Source: Castanea sativa
Taxonomy: Eukaryota; Streptophyta; Magnoliopsida; Fagales; Fagaceae
Reading direction: 5' to 3'
Length of the DNA: 64,000 bases
Assembly: GCF_040712315.1 (NCBI RefSeq)
Contig: NC_134017.1
Location: 1,456,001-1,520,000 of the forward strand
The position numbers were made by a program, and so were the translations under genes. The notes beneath the pieces were generated by a model. It had not been told where the DNA came from. It saw only the letters and a program-made list of their open reading frames with translations, and searched no databases. Positions 22,729 through 32,624 of the stretch are shown here, one piece after another. How positions within the stretch are numbered: the stretch's first letter is position 1; each line of letters begins with the position of its first letter.

Positions 22729-22731
<3 letters not shown>

Positions 22732-23100
22732 GTTCATGTTATACCTGGTGTAACTTTAAAGAATTACATTTTTTTAAATCATTAAATTTAAGTAGATCCA
22801 ATGGTAAAAAAAAGACTCTCCTTAATGCTGATATTTTAATTAATTTCATCCATTGTCCTTTATTTGATACATTCCATACTTATTTCTAAACCTAAAAAGA
22901 TTTATACCACTGACATGTCTCTCTCTCTCTCTCTCCCTCTCTCGGTCCATGGCTCTTCCACCTCCACGACCAGGTCGCCGGTAGCAACAAAAAAAAAAAA
23001 AAAAAAAAGCCACAGCCTGCCGTACGTGTTGTTCTCCACTACATTTTCGTCCTTGGTTCTTTGAGATGTAGATGATAATTATAGTTGGAAAGCATTACCG
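22729..23100 (-). repeat. Microsatellite-ended interspersed repeat, copy 2
   Basis: Read on the minus strand it matches copy 1: TAATGCTTTCCAACTATAAT, ATCATCTACATCTCAAAG, GGTTTAGAAATAAGTATGG, AAAATATCAGCATTAA, ACTTAAATTTAATGATTTAA, then TTACACCAGGTATAACATG and the TA run. A (CT)n at 22918-22943 and an A run at 22989-23008 interrupt it. Confidence 0.7.
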
Positions 23101-23678
23101 TCCTTGGTTCTCTTTGATTCTAAGGAGATTGAATTTAACCATACTTTTAAAATTATAATAGGTTGTGTGCTGTTTTTTTTTTTTGATGAACGGGTGTGTG
23201 CTGTTTTTGAAGTTTTGAACTCAATTGTCCTTAATCTTATATATGAGAAATGTAACAAAATTTTTATTTGGAGACTATATAGCAAAATTTGAATTTGGAG
23301 ACTATAATTACTTTGATGTGATTATATAGTTTTCTTTATAAGCTAATGTTAAGTTCTTTGAATTTGAACAATGAAAAGAAAAATAAAATCTCAGTAATCA
23401 TTACTTCAGTTCTTTCTAGATTCACAATGGCACAAAAGATTTTGAGGATAAGACCTCAGAATATGCTAAAAAAGAGAGTAAAAAATGCAAATAACTGAAG
23501 CTAAGAAACATTTTATACCATGTGTCCAATGACAAAATTCAATGCACTACCATGCCAATGACAAATCATTAACAACTATTGCACCATCTATTGAATTCGC
23601 GTCACACTCTTCCTCTGTGATGTTGACGCTATTTCCATCCATGACAAATTGCTTTTAGGCAGACAAGATTCCTTTATT
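23101..23678. other. Non-coding DNA
   Basis: No gene is recognised. The stretch near 23567-23600 (TAACAACTATTGCACC...) is echoed at 24663-24700, on the other side of the hAT-like element. Confidence 0.35.
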
Positions 23679-23686
23679 ATTCGTAC

Positions 23687-24368
23687 CATTGTTATTGATT
23701 CCGTTCCGTTCCAGCCAGAATATTTCATATCGGCATGAAAACCGGTACCACAATACCCCTTGTTCCACCTCGGGTCAAATTTCGGCCTATTTTGGGGCGT
23801 TTTGGCCATTCCAGTCAATTCCGGTCAATTTCGGCCGAAATACAAATTTCAGCCAGTACCAGATTTTGGCTTAAAAAAAAAAAAAAAAAAAAATCATACC
23901 TTCTTCTTCTTGGTTACGGACCCTTTTGCTTCTTTTTTTTGTTTTTTTTTTTCTTCTTCTTTTGGTGGGTTTCGGACCCTTCTCTTCTTCTCTTTTTTAT
24001 TTTTTCTTCTGGTGTGTTTTGGTCCTGCTGCGGGCTTCCACTCTGCCTTTCCTTTTTTATTTGTGTGCTGTAAAGGTAATGTATGGGACTACTTGTGAGC
24101 CTCCTTACTCTTCATTAATTGCTATGTCCTTTGTTTTGATTTTTTTTATCTGTTTAGTTTTTGCCAGCCGACATGCTCCCCTTTTGTTACTTGTATTTTA
24201 AAATTTGAATTTTTTCTTTGTTTTGTTTTTGTATGCCCCATGTGATTAACAATAAAAATGAATATGGGAGCTTTTACCCTCTTTCACTGTTCCAACTTCC
24301 AATATTAACTTCAATTTTTTTTTCATATTATTACTCTTATTATATTTTATACATGATTTAATTGATAC

Positions 24369-24409
<41 letters not shown>

Positions 24410-24633
24410 TGGACTTAAAGATTACATATTAGTTGAAATATGTACTTATAACTTTTTTAAAACCTTTAATAATTTATATAGGTTTTTATTTATTTATAAT
24501 ATATATATATTTTATTATAAAATATCGTAACTCCGAAATATTCTGAAACGGTACGCCGAAATAGGCCGGTACCGAAATATTCCGTTCCAATGGGCAAACT
24601 GAAACGGGGTCCGAAATGGTATTCATAACAATG
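23687..24633. mobile_element. Non-autonomous hAT-like transposon, 947 bp
   Basis: It is flanked by a perfect 8-bp target duplication, ATTCGTAC at 23679-23686 and 24634-24641. The ends are inverted: CATTGTTATTGATTCCG on the left, and ATTCATAACAATG on the right, which complements CATTGTTATGAAT. Both subterminal regions are packed with GGTACCG, CCGAAAT and GTTCCG phrases in both orientations. It has no transposase. An 8-bp duplication with CA...TG termini fits the hAT superfamily. A (TTA)n run lies at 24369-24411. Confidence 0.78.
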
Positions 24634-24714
24634 ATTCGTACCCCACTCTTGTTTAGCCTCGTTACCATTAACAAGTACTGCACCATTTGTTGAATTTGCA
24701 CCATTTTTTTTTTC

Positions 24715-24984
24715 CTTTTTTTGTTGTTGGCAACTTGACCGTAGAGCTGAAAGAGCTGTGGAGGAGATAGAGAGAAAAACGTGCAAAGAGAAAGAGAGAG
24801 AAACGTGTAGTGGAGAGAGAAAGAGTTAGTCATATGATTTTTTTTTTGAGTTTAGAAATAAGTATAGAATGTATAAAATAAGTAATAATAAATGAGATCA
24901 ATTAGAATATTAGAATTAATGAGAGTCTTTTTTGACCGTTGGATATACTTAAATCCAATGGTTTTAAAAATGTGTAACTTGAAC

Positions 24985-25029
<45 letters not shown>

Positions 25030-25050
25030 ATATATAACACCAAACAAGGT
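24715..25050 (+). repeat. Microsatellite-ended interspersed repeat, copy 3
   Basis: It shares GAGTTTAGAAATAAGTATAG, GATCAATTAGAATATTAG, GGATATACTTAAATCCAATG and GTGTAACTTGAACC with copies 1 and 2, and ends in (CT)n(CA)n(TA)n at 24990-25035. The GGTAATGCTTTCC part of the other copies is missing. Confidence 0.7.
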
Positions 25051-25727
25051 GCAATGATGACTTTCGAGACCCTAGTATAAGGTACCAACATCACATTTAA
25101 AATTAAAATAGATAATCATAAAAGGAAATGATGAATCTCCCAAGAGAAGATCATGCAAACGGTCACCCCTAGCCCTTAGAGGAAAGAATTAAGGTGATAA
25201 GCTACAGTCAAGGGAAAATGCTTGGCAAGATGAATGCCCCAAAGGCTCAGTAAAGAGAGGATCAATCAACAACTTGAGATATGGGAAAAAATATCTTAAT
25301 CTCTATAATCACTTAAATTAGAGTTGATTGTTGGAGGACCCTAGGCCGGCACCACACCAGTGATACCCAACTCTTTTGTCTTTTTTGATTGTGCAATGTA
25401 ACGGAGTTGAGCTCTTCCAAATATGCGTCCACCCTACAACAAATGATAAATTTATTTGCTAGAGTTCTCAATTCATAATAATAAAATTTCCATGCAAAAA
25501 TCAATTAGTGCCTTAGCATGATGATAAATGGTAATTATATAGAATAGACTATACATGTTGAAATTCTATTATATTTATATAAAAAAAAAAATTTAGATGC
25601 AACATGCTTTTTAACTTTTATTAAAATAAAAAACTTATGCAAGATGGAATAATGCTAACGTACAATAGTATAGGTTAAAAAAATCATTAGCTTTGTATAA
25701 TGTTTTAAGTCATGATTAATTTGTGGG
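25051..25727. other. Non-coding DNA
   Basis: No gene or element boundary supported. The only notable phrase is CCTAGGCCGGCACCACACC near 25340, which looks like part of an unidentified element. Confidence 0.35.
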
Positions 25728-25865
25728 TTCTAGTTAGTTCAATTGGTAAAGTCTTTGATGATTGAATAAGAGAACTGGGGTTTAATCTTCGCCTATACTA
25801 AAAACAGATTATAAAAAGCTATTATCTGGAACGGACGTTATAGGTTAAAACCCTCTAAAAAAAGT
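25728..25865 (+). mobile_element. tRNA-derived SINE, copy 3
   Basis: The plus strand carries the head GTTCTAGTTAGTTCAATTGG (A box), AAAGTCTTTGATGATTGAAT, the B box GGGGTTTAATCTTCGCC, AAAAACAGATT, AAAGCTATTATCTGGAACGG and TATAGGTTAAAACCCTCT before an A-rich end. This layout recalls the angiosperm Au-type SINEs. It is the best-preserved of the three copies in the window. Confidence 0.75.
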
Positions 25866-26132
25866 CATGATTAATCTAGCTGCTCACATAAAATATGGAT
25901 AACTTATAGTTTTTAAACCCAACAACAGAAGTTAAACCCTACATAATTATCATTAAGAATTTATTATGCATGATATCATTGATGAAAAATACTTTTTTTT
26001 TTAAAAGAAATTGATAACTTTATTAATCAAAAGCTGGTTAATCAAACACAACAAAATTGATAATGTCTGGAGTAATAGACTCCATCCAAATTAATAATGG
26101 AGCAGACAACCTGGCTCTTCTTGCCAAGTCAT

Positions 26133-27295
26133 CTACCACTGAATTACCTTGCCTACCCGTACGAGAAAAAGACTTTCCAATAAGGAGGACACGACCTCGC
26201 CGTTGGAATTTCTATTGACCACACTAATACTTGCTTCTCCAGTTTTTGTAAAAACAGCCCCATCAAAGTTTGTTTTGTAGCAACCCACATCCGGAGGTTT
26301 CCACTTGACACATTTTCTTGGTTTTGACACACATGCTTGGTGTTGAACTTGTTGTATTCACGGAGGTAATGGCAAGCCTCGCTATGCAAGCTGTCCAGCG
26401 GTGAGGCTTTTTCATTGACATGCATCTTATTCCGTCGGAGCCACAACATCCATGCGGTAACTGCAAAATTCTCTAAGGCATTCGGTTTATTACGGATTAC
26501 CTCCACCAAGTCAATGAGAGAACCCCTGGAAATTTTCCTTCAATCAATCAAGCTAAAGTCGACAACCCACACAGCCCTTAAAGCCTCACAGTCCCATAAG
26601 CAATGTATCAGATTTTCTTGATTCCCCACCCAAATAACACAGTCATCACCGATCAGAATATTTCTTTTCTTTAAGTTCTGTTTTGTGGGGAGCAAATTGG
26701 GGCATGCACGCCATAGAAAGTGCTTGACTTTACCCTGCACTTTGAGCTTCCATAACCGCTGCCAGAATGCCTTAAGTGATGCAGTTGAGGAGCTCGATGG
26801 AAGGCCCAAATTTTCCTGCACACACAAAATATTATATCCATATTTTACCGTGTAATCGCCATTCCTGCTACTTGGCCAATAAAGATGATCTGATTGCTGA
26901 AAAAAGCTGATGGGAATAGCTTTAATTCGTTGAGCTTCAGAAGAGAGGAAATTTGAATCAATTAGACTCAGATTCCAGCCTCCATTGATCAGGTCTAGCA
27001 GGTCAACAACTAAAGATGATGATGGTAGGTTAGCTAATGTTGAAAGCACCCTCCCACCATGCTTCACTGGCAACCAATTGTCTTTATAAATCGGAATGGA
27101 GCGACCATCACCAACATGCCATTTCGTTCCCATATTTATCACCTTTCTAGGTTTAAGAATGCTTTTCCATGCAAAGGAACCCAAGGAAACTTTGGCTTCA
27201 AAAATAGAGCAATTTGGGAAGTACTTAGCCTTGAAAACTCCATTGAAAAGTGACTTTGTATCCTGGGTTAACCACCACATTTGTTTTGCCAGCAT
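26133..27295 (-). pseudogene. LINE ORF2 3' part: zinc-binding region and RNase H fragment
   Basis: Starting at the right, MLAKQMWWLTQDTKSLFNGV, FKAKYFPNCSIFEA and WKSILKPRKVINMGTKWHVG follow the plant LINE pattern. The zf-RVT domain comes next (DHLYWPSSRNGDYTVKYGYN, FWQRLWKLKVQGKVKHFLWR, LLPTKQNLKKRNI..., C.C..N.E.L.HCLWDC). After a stop at 26540 the frame resumes as ALENFAVTAWMLWLRRNK. In another frame, VKWKPPDVGCYKTNFDGAVF marks the start of the RNase H domain (its first catalytic Asp in NFDGA). Frame changes near 26500 and 26330, and the missing polymerase, show it is dead. Confidence 0.85.
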
Positions 27296-27298
27296 TGC

Positions 27299-28048
27299 TG
27301 TGGGGAGTAAAAAGACCTTGATGGGGATGTGGGCCTTTGGGCTATGCTAAGGAAGGCCGACCTGCTCTTGGGTTTAGAACTTGTTAGTACTACGGGTCAG
27401 CCCATACGCCGAGGATCCGAGGATCCAGCCGAGAATGAATTTCCCTTCGGACGGACACCGGAGAACCCGGGACTTCATGGTAAAAGTTAGGGAATGACAC
27501 GGTCAAGACCAATGGTTAAAGGGGGTGAACCCTTGAATGTCCTAGAAGCACCGATGTTAGAAAAATATCAAAGATAAAGGCTGCCACTTCCACATTAAAG
27601 ACCCTGCACCTACCACCCTGGCCGCATTAATGGGGAAGTGACACCTGAACAGTGGAAGGGAAACTTCTGGTTACTATTCAAAGGCACTGAGAAAAGAAAT
27701 ATCTAGGCTAAGGGGGAGTTGGGGCAACACGTGTACAAAGTATCAAAAAGATGAGTATTTAAGAAGAAACCTAGAACAGGAATAGGGGGCTCCCTTTTTT
27801 GTAATCTAAAAGAAAAAGAAAAAAGAGAAAGAGATAATATAAGAACAGCTCTCGGCTTACGTCCGAGCAGGTTGATTTACAATATTCTTTGTTGTTTTCA
27901 AGTGTTTGCAATCTTTGGCTTGTCATTTAATCCTCATACACTTCTAACCTGGGTTTCAAGCCCACACTCTACAAATTCATATTGTTTAAGGCTTATTGGG
28001 CCTGAGCCCGTAACTGTTCTTGGGGCCAGGTGCAATTGTGCACTTACA
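27299..28048. mobile_element. Solo LTR nested in the LINE (750 bp)
   Basis: It is bounded by TGTGGGGAGT and GTGCACTTACA (TG...CA). The plus strand has a TATA-like TATTTAAG at about 27757 and a TTGTAATCTAAAAG region after it; orientation is not certain. No internal coding sequence accompanies it, so it is probably a solo LTR left by LTR-LTR recombination. The five bases on each side (ATTGC, AATCT) do not match, so the target duplication is decayed or a boundary is off. Confidence 0.65.
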
Positions 28049-28445
28049 AATCTGTTGGCCTGAATCTTTTTCATAGATTTGATGAAAAATACTTGAACAA
28101 AATAAAGTGTGGCTTGGAGTGAAATGTTGCCCATATCGTCCTCTTTTATTTATCTATTGTTTTTATAGGTCATCAAATGTAATTGATTTATAGTTAACTT
28201 AATTTACGTATATATGATGTGTAATCATCCAATAAATGAAAAATAACTAATTGTTTAGGTTCTGTATGTCATAAATGTCGGCTATTAGGGCTAACCAGCC
28301 AAACAACATGGATCATTATGTTCATTTGTTTTTCATTTACTCTATAGCATTCATATTATTAAATTTTATTATGATATTAAAACGTTCACTCAAATTTATT
28401 CATTGTTTCTCAAGAAAGAAAAAAAAAATTATTTATTCATTTCAG

Positions 28446-28635
28446 AGTAATGCTACAAACACAAACTATTCTACAACATTTTTACAAACTGTTAATGCAG
28501 CTTTAGTATTTTCTAATAATTATTGGTAAATAAAAATGTGATATAAGTGGTGGATCCAAATTAAAACTAGTAAGAATTTGCCACATCAATAATTTGTAAA
28601 AATGTTATAAAATAGTTTGTGTTTATAGCATTACT
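28446..28635. mobile_element. MITE with ~45-bp terminal inverted repeats
   Basis: The left end AGTAATGCTACAAACACAAA continues CTATTCTACAACATTTTTAC. The right end, reverse-complemented, reads AGTAATGCTATAAACACAAA, then CTATTTTATAACATTTTTAC. The short 190-bp size without coding capacity marks a MITE. TTTCA lies on both sides (28440-28444 and 28636-28640), a possible target duplication. Confidence 0.75.
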
Positions 28636-28771
28636 TTTCATTTTAATAGTCTCTTTTATTTGTATATTGGTCGATAATTCACAATTTAACGAAAATATTT
28701 AATAAAATATGAATTTTTTATTTTTTTAAATATAAATTTGATAATTATGGTAATTAATATATTTATTTAAT

Positions 28772-28772
28772 G

Positions 28773-28825
<53 letters not shown>
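28772..28825. repeat. (AAT)n microsatellite
   Basis: A run of about 17 AAT units. Confidence 0.9.
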
Positions 28826-28827
<2 letters not shown>

Positions 28828-29204
28828 TTTATTATGATTGTATTTGTATAAGGAAATTATCTATTCTATCATTTAGTATTCATTATGATTATATTTTTAT
28901 ATATAAATATTTATTTATCAATTAAATATTGAATATTTAGAATAAAATATTCAGAATATATAATAAAATTTAAAATCAATTAAAAATGTATATTAGCAAT
29001 TTGTGTGTGGTAGGGGGAAGAGAATATTCCCTAAAGAAAGCTATTATCGTCCTTCTTATACACTGCACGCTTGCTATAATTCCTTGGTGCAAAAAGATTC
29101 GTGTTGAATACTTGCACTCTGCACTATTGTTCTTCTAGTTATCACGAAAAGTCAAAACATGAAATTTGAATTGAGTACAAGTTTGTAAATATATAAATAT
29201 ATTA

Positions 29205-29375
29205 TTTTAAGAGCCCTACTACTTGCATAAATTTTTTTGCAACATTTTTATAAGTGGTTAATGTCTCAAATTTTTACTAGTTTTTATTTGAGTTCATCAC
29301 TAATATCACATTTTTATTTATCAATAACCACCGACTAAATCAGCAATTAATAAAATATTTTTTGTAACTTTAGCA
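29205..29375. mobile_element. Decayed MITE of the same family
   Basis: The left phrase TTTGCAACATTTTTATAAG and the right phrase TTTGTAACTTTAGCATTTTC are arranged as imperfect inverted ends resembling the element at 28446. Confidence 0.4.
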
Positions 29376-29644
29376 TTTTCCTTTATTTCTAACTAATAAA
29401 TTGTCAATATTTTGCAAAACTAATTTACATTTTCTATCGTAATTTGTGTATAATAAAAGTAGCTTAAATAATAAATAAGTCGAAGTAAAAGTAATATAAT
29501 TTTTTTTTTTTTGAGAAAAAATGTGATATTATTCTAATTAATCAAAATAGGACATAGTGCCATTCATTATTGTGTTGTTTCCTTAACAGTACTCCCTAAA
29601 CCTAAACAAATAGGGGCTTGGGTTTCTAACTTGAGATTAATGTC

Positions 29645-29652
29645 TATAAATA
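29645..29652 (+). promoter_or_regulatory. TATA box of the small gene at 29708
   Basis: TATAAATA lies 63 bp upstream of the ATG. This spacing is normal for a plant core promoter with a short leader, and it supports the gene call. Confidence 0.6.
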
Positions 29653-29707
29653 GCGTAATAAACTGATATATTCAGTTGCTAAGCTTAAATTCCACTCCAT
29701 CATCACA

Positions 29708-30026
29708 ATGGCAAGTTCAGTTTCATCTCCTACTCCGAACAGGTAACAATAGCTAAAGTTTTGAATTGAAAATATAATATATATATATATATATTAATCT
29801 ACAAATTGAAACAATTTCTTTTTGTATCAGGTTTGAGAACTTACTCTCCCACCTTAAAATCATAGTCGAAATAGTAACGCCTATTATCACCGTTGCTGTT
29901 GCACTCTTTTTCGCACTACGCAATCGTAGAAAGGAGTCCAGCAGTGGCCGTGTCGGAGTTACCAGCAATCGAATTGGTAATATCCAAGTTCCAACTATGA
30001 ATATGGATGGCAACCACTTCGTCTGA
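29708..30026 (+). CDS. Predicted two-exon small single-pass membrane protein (76 aa)
   Basis: Exon 1 is 29708-29742, the intron 29743-29830 (GTAACA...TATCAG, 88 bp) and exon 2 29831-30026 ending in TGA. Residues 1-12 (MASSVSSPTPNR) are Ser/Pro-rich. Residues 13-21 are amphipathic, 22-41 form a hydrophobic helix (from KIIVEIVTP to ALFFAL), and 42-46 (RNRRK) are basic. The last 30 residues are polar and end in NHFV. One membrane span with a positive following side is inferred; there is no convincing cleavable signal peptide. I do not recognise the family. The TATA box at 29645, clean splice sites and an open frame across the junction support a real gene. The intron splits the Arg codon (AG|G), exactly as in the 46-residue gene at 48733, suggesting the two are distant relatives. 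It could instead be a chance arrangement; transcript evidence would decide. Confidence 0.55.
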
Positions 30027-30242
30027 GCCCTCTAATACATACTGTGTAGGCTTCTCAGTTCTCATCCTTTGGAGTTTCTCTGTCTGGAAAAAAACCATGT
30101 TCATGTATAACATAAAAGTTCCTTTTCTTAACTTGGAGTTCTTTGCTCCATCTTTGTTGGTTTGTTAAATAAGATTGTAAGAACTGCCTTAGACTCTAAG
30201 GTGTGAAGCTTGCACGAATGAACCTTCGTAGAAGCTATTGTC

Positions 30243-30283
<41 letters not shown>

Positions 30284-30360
30284 AATCCCAATGTTCTTTT
30301 GTCAGTTACTACTAGTACTAGTTTCCTAATATGAAACAAATTTCTCTCTTATGATGACCA
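30027..30360 (+). other. Probable 3' UTR and flank of the small gene
   Basis: No other gene is seen. A (TA)n(TG)n microsatellite lies at about 30244-30284. The poly(A) site is not evident; AATAAG occurs near 30168. Confidence 0.35.
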
Positions 30361-31196
30361 TTTTGATTAATATTTATTTTGAGGGAAAAAAGACGATTGC
30401 CATATACTACCAAGAAGGATAAAAGTTCACGATGGAATTACTTGTACATCACAGCATGACTGACTTTAAGAGAAGGGACATGCTGATCTTCCCGGCCAGA
30501 GGTTTAACCTACACGGTTCAAAAGAAGCAAAAGGAATACACGGTTCAAATGAAGGTTTTTCTTCATCTTTTTGTTATTCCAATTAAGCAAGTGATAATCA
30601 ATTCTTTAATTAACTGGTTGTTTAAATCTTTTGTTATTCCAATTAAGTAAGTAATAATCAATTCGTTAATTAACTGCTTATTTGGATGAGAGGTAGGATA
30701 AAATTAAATATTTATTTGTTTTATTTAGCTTGAATTTTTTAACGTTTTATTTATATATTTTAGTTACAGCTGCATTTTTCCTAGTTTACTTGTAAGTTCA
30801 ATAAATTAATGAAATTAAGCTATTCCAACCAAACATTAAAAGGGACAGGATTAGCCCCTCCCTTTCAATGTCGGTATTTACTATTTAGATATTGCAAACA
30901 TTTTGTTTTCAATTGATAACATTTAATACACTTAATTTTATTGTAATATAATCTATTTTAAGTAACATTTTAAAGATTTTATCAACTTTCATTTCGAAAA
31001 CTTACTTCTACATAAATAACTACAACTACAACAAGTGTTTCAATAAAAATGTATAAGTGATAAATGCATTTAGGAAAAAAAAAAGTCGAGTCTTTTGATA
31101 TGATCAAGAATTGTTATATCATATCTTTAAACATTATTACAATAATTTTCATTACAATCATTATCTACTAACTCTTTTCTATGAGTTTTTTATTAT

Positions 31197-31201
<5 letters not shown>

Positions 31202-31256
<55 letters not shown>

Positions 31257-31257
31257 G
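31202..31257. repeat. (CT)n(AT)n microsatellite
   Basis: A run of CT followed by AT inside the tandem duplication. A separate (GA)n lies at 31615-31644, matched by (GA)n at 34137-34160 in copy 2. Confidence 0.85.
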
Positions 31258-31611
31258 AAGTTTTTCATATGCTGATTGATATATTATAGTAGACATTTCT
31301 GCAAATAATATGACAAGAATACAATAAATTTTAAAGCATAAAACAATACACTATAATTGTTAGAGACATTATTGTAACTTCGTTGAATAATAGAATCACC
31401 CAATACTCTCAACTTGCCCACGCAAAGGGGAACTAAATATATAACTTGATAAATTAATATTAGCCAAATGAAAATTAATTTCATATAAAGAATCAAATAT
31501 CACAGTTTAGTCATAAAATTTAACCAAAAAAAGTAATATGTTTTTAAAAACAAATGTCGACTTATCTTGGGTAAAGTGATGCATAGTTAAGGATAAAATT
31601 TCAATTTTTAT

Positions 31612-31646
<35 letters not shown>

Positions 31647-31775
31647 TTATTTGGTAGTGACGTTTGAGTGATTAGGTGATTAATGTTAAGAATTTGTAAC
31701 GTGGGAGATTGATTTACAAAAATTATAGTTTCTAGATACTAATAAAAATTGATCGTTATTAGTAAGTCGTTATGT

Positions 31776-31795
31776 GGGTGGGTGGGTGGGTGGGT
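31776..31795 (+). other. G-quadruplex motif (GGGT)5
   Basis: Five GGG runs separated by single T residues fulfil the strictest G-quadruplex definition. Copy 2 of the duplication has no equivalent. Confidence 0.8.
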
Positions 31796-31796
31796 A

Positions 31797-31920
31797 TAGA
31801 ATATAGAGAATATATAATCCAATTGTTGCATTTTTAATTTATTTATCCAATAAAAAGTTATTAGGTGGTGTAACCTTCCTTAAAGTTATATCAAGAGTAA
31901 CTAGAACCTATCCCTATATA
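31797..31920. repeat. Short interspersed repeat related to 61238-61345
   Basis: TATAATCCAATTGTTG, ATCCAATAAAAAGTTATTAG, GTGGTGTAAC and AACTAGAACC occur in the same order at 61250-61345. The tail also resembles the GTGTAACTTGAACC end of the microsatellite-ended repeat. Confidence 0.5.
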
Positions 31921-32111
31921 TTGGTGAAATAATTGTGATTCAATTTTCTTTTTTATTATCTAATATTTTGAGAGACTTTTAAGAGATTAGGAAAAAAATT
32001 ACACAACTATACTTTTGTATTGTAAAACCAATTTTTATTATATAATTAAGGGCCTTTTTGTAATAAGAGGGCCTAGGCTTAGAGCCAGCCAACCCCAGCT
32101 TTGTGTACATT

Positions 32112-32260
32112 TTTTTTTTTTTTTGGAGATAAAAGATAGAGATTTTATTGAAGTATACCGTATAAAAGTATGTAAAGACCCTGGAGACCGAGGCGGTATA
32201 TCCTGCACCCGGCATATATGCCGGGTGCAAGATATAAAAATTGCTGGAGACCACTGACTT
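32112..32260 (-). mobile_element. 3' end of a retrotransposed transcript with palindrome
   Basis: The minus strand has CAATAAAATCTC followed about 15 bp later by a 20-bp A run (plus-strand T run at 32109-32125), the form of a polyadenylated 3' end. Upstream on that strand lies a 40-bp palindrome at 32197-32236. LINE or processed-transcript origin is inferred; no coding part remains. Confidence 0.45.
32197..32236. repeat. 40-bp near-perfect palindrome flanked by 9-bp direct repeats
   Basis: The centre GGCATATATGCC extends outwards through TGCACCC/GGGTGCA to TATATC/GATATA, with a single mismatched base pair. CTGGAGACC occurs at 32181-32189 and 32244-32252. The DNA or RNA could form a strong stem. 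Confidence 0.8.
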
Positions 32261-32624
32261 TGATTATCTTTTGATGTCTTGCACTCAAATATAAAAAACT
32301 GACAAAAGTATATTTATAAATTATTCAACCTGATTTATAAGTATTCAAATCATGAGCAAGAAGACTAGAAGACAGAGTGATTTTAACTTTCTCACGTTGA
32401 ATGATGACCGACAACGTCAGTACAGGAATAGTCTTCTATACTTCTATTGTTTTCCAATGTCCATTACTCAACGTTAATCAAACTATAGGGCAGTAAATTT
32501 TGGGAATAATAAATTGCGGAGCAGTGCACTACCACGTTTTGTTGTTGTTGTTGTTGTTGTTGTTTCTTTCATTATTCTTGATTTAATTTCATTGGAAAAG
32601 CTAATGTTACAGCAACTTGGTGAC
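32261..32624. other. Non-coding spacer
   Basis: No gene. A (GTT)n run lies at about 32539-32562. Confidence 0.4.

Larger units (their letters stand above)
25995..28078 (-). mobile_element. 5'-truncated L1-type LINE with 16-bp target duplication
   Basis: TTGATGAAAAATACTT occurs at 25979-25994 and again at 28079-28094. Inside the left copy is an oligo-T run, the minus-strand poly(A) tail, preceded on that strand by an AATAAAG signal (about 26018-26026). The insert carries LINE ORF2 C-terminal sequence (26133-27295), and a solo LTR is nested at 27299-28048. About 30 bp of LINE sequence remain right of that LTR. Confidence 0.85.
30361..32090. repeat. ~1.8-kb tandem duplication, copy 1
   Basis: Phrases from here recur in the same order at 32625-34440: TATTTTGAGGGAAAAA, ATTACTTGTACATCACAGCA, GGTAGGATAAAATTAA, AAGTTCAATAAATTAATGAA, TTCAATTGATAACATTTAAT, TTTAGGAAAAAAA, ATATGACAAGAATAC, a GA microsatellite, TAATATTTTGAGAGAC and GAGGGCCTAGGCTTAGA. 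No gene is seen in it; a 72-codon frame at 30432 is not conserved in copy 2. Confidence 0.75.
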
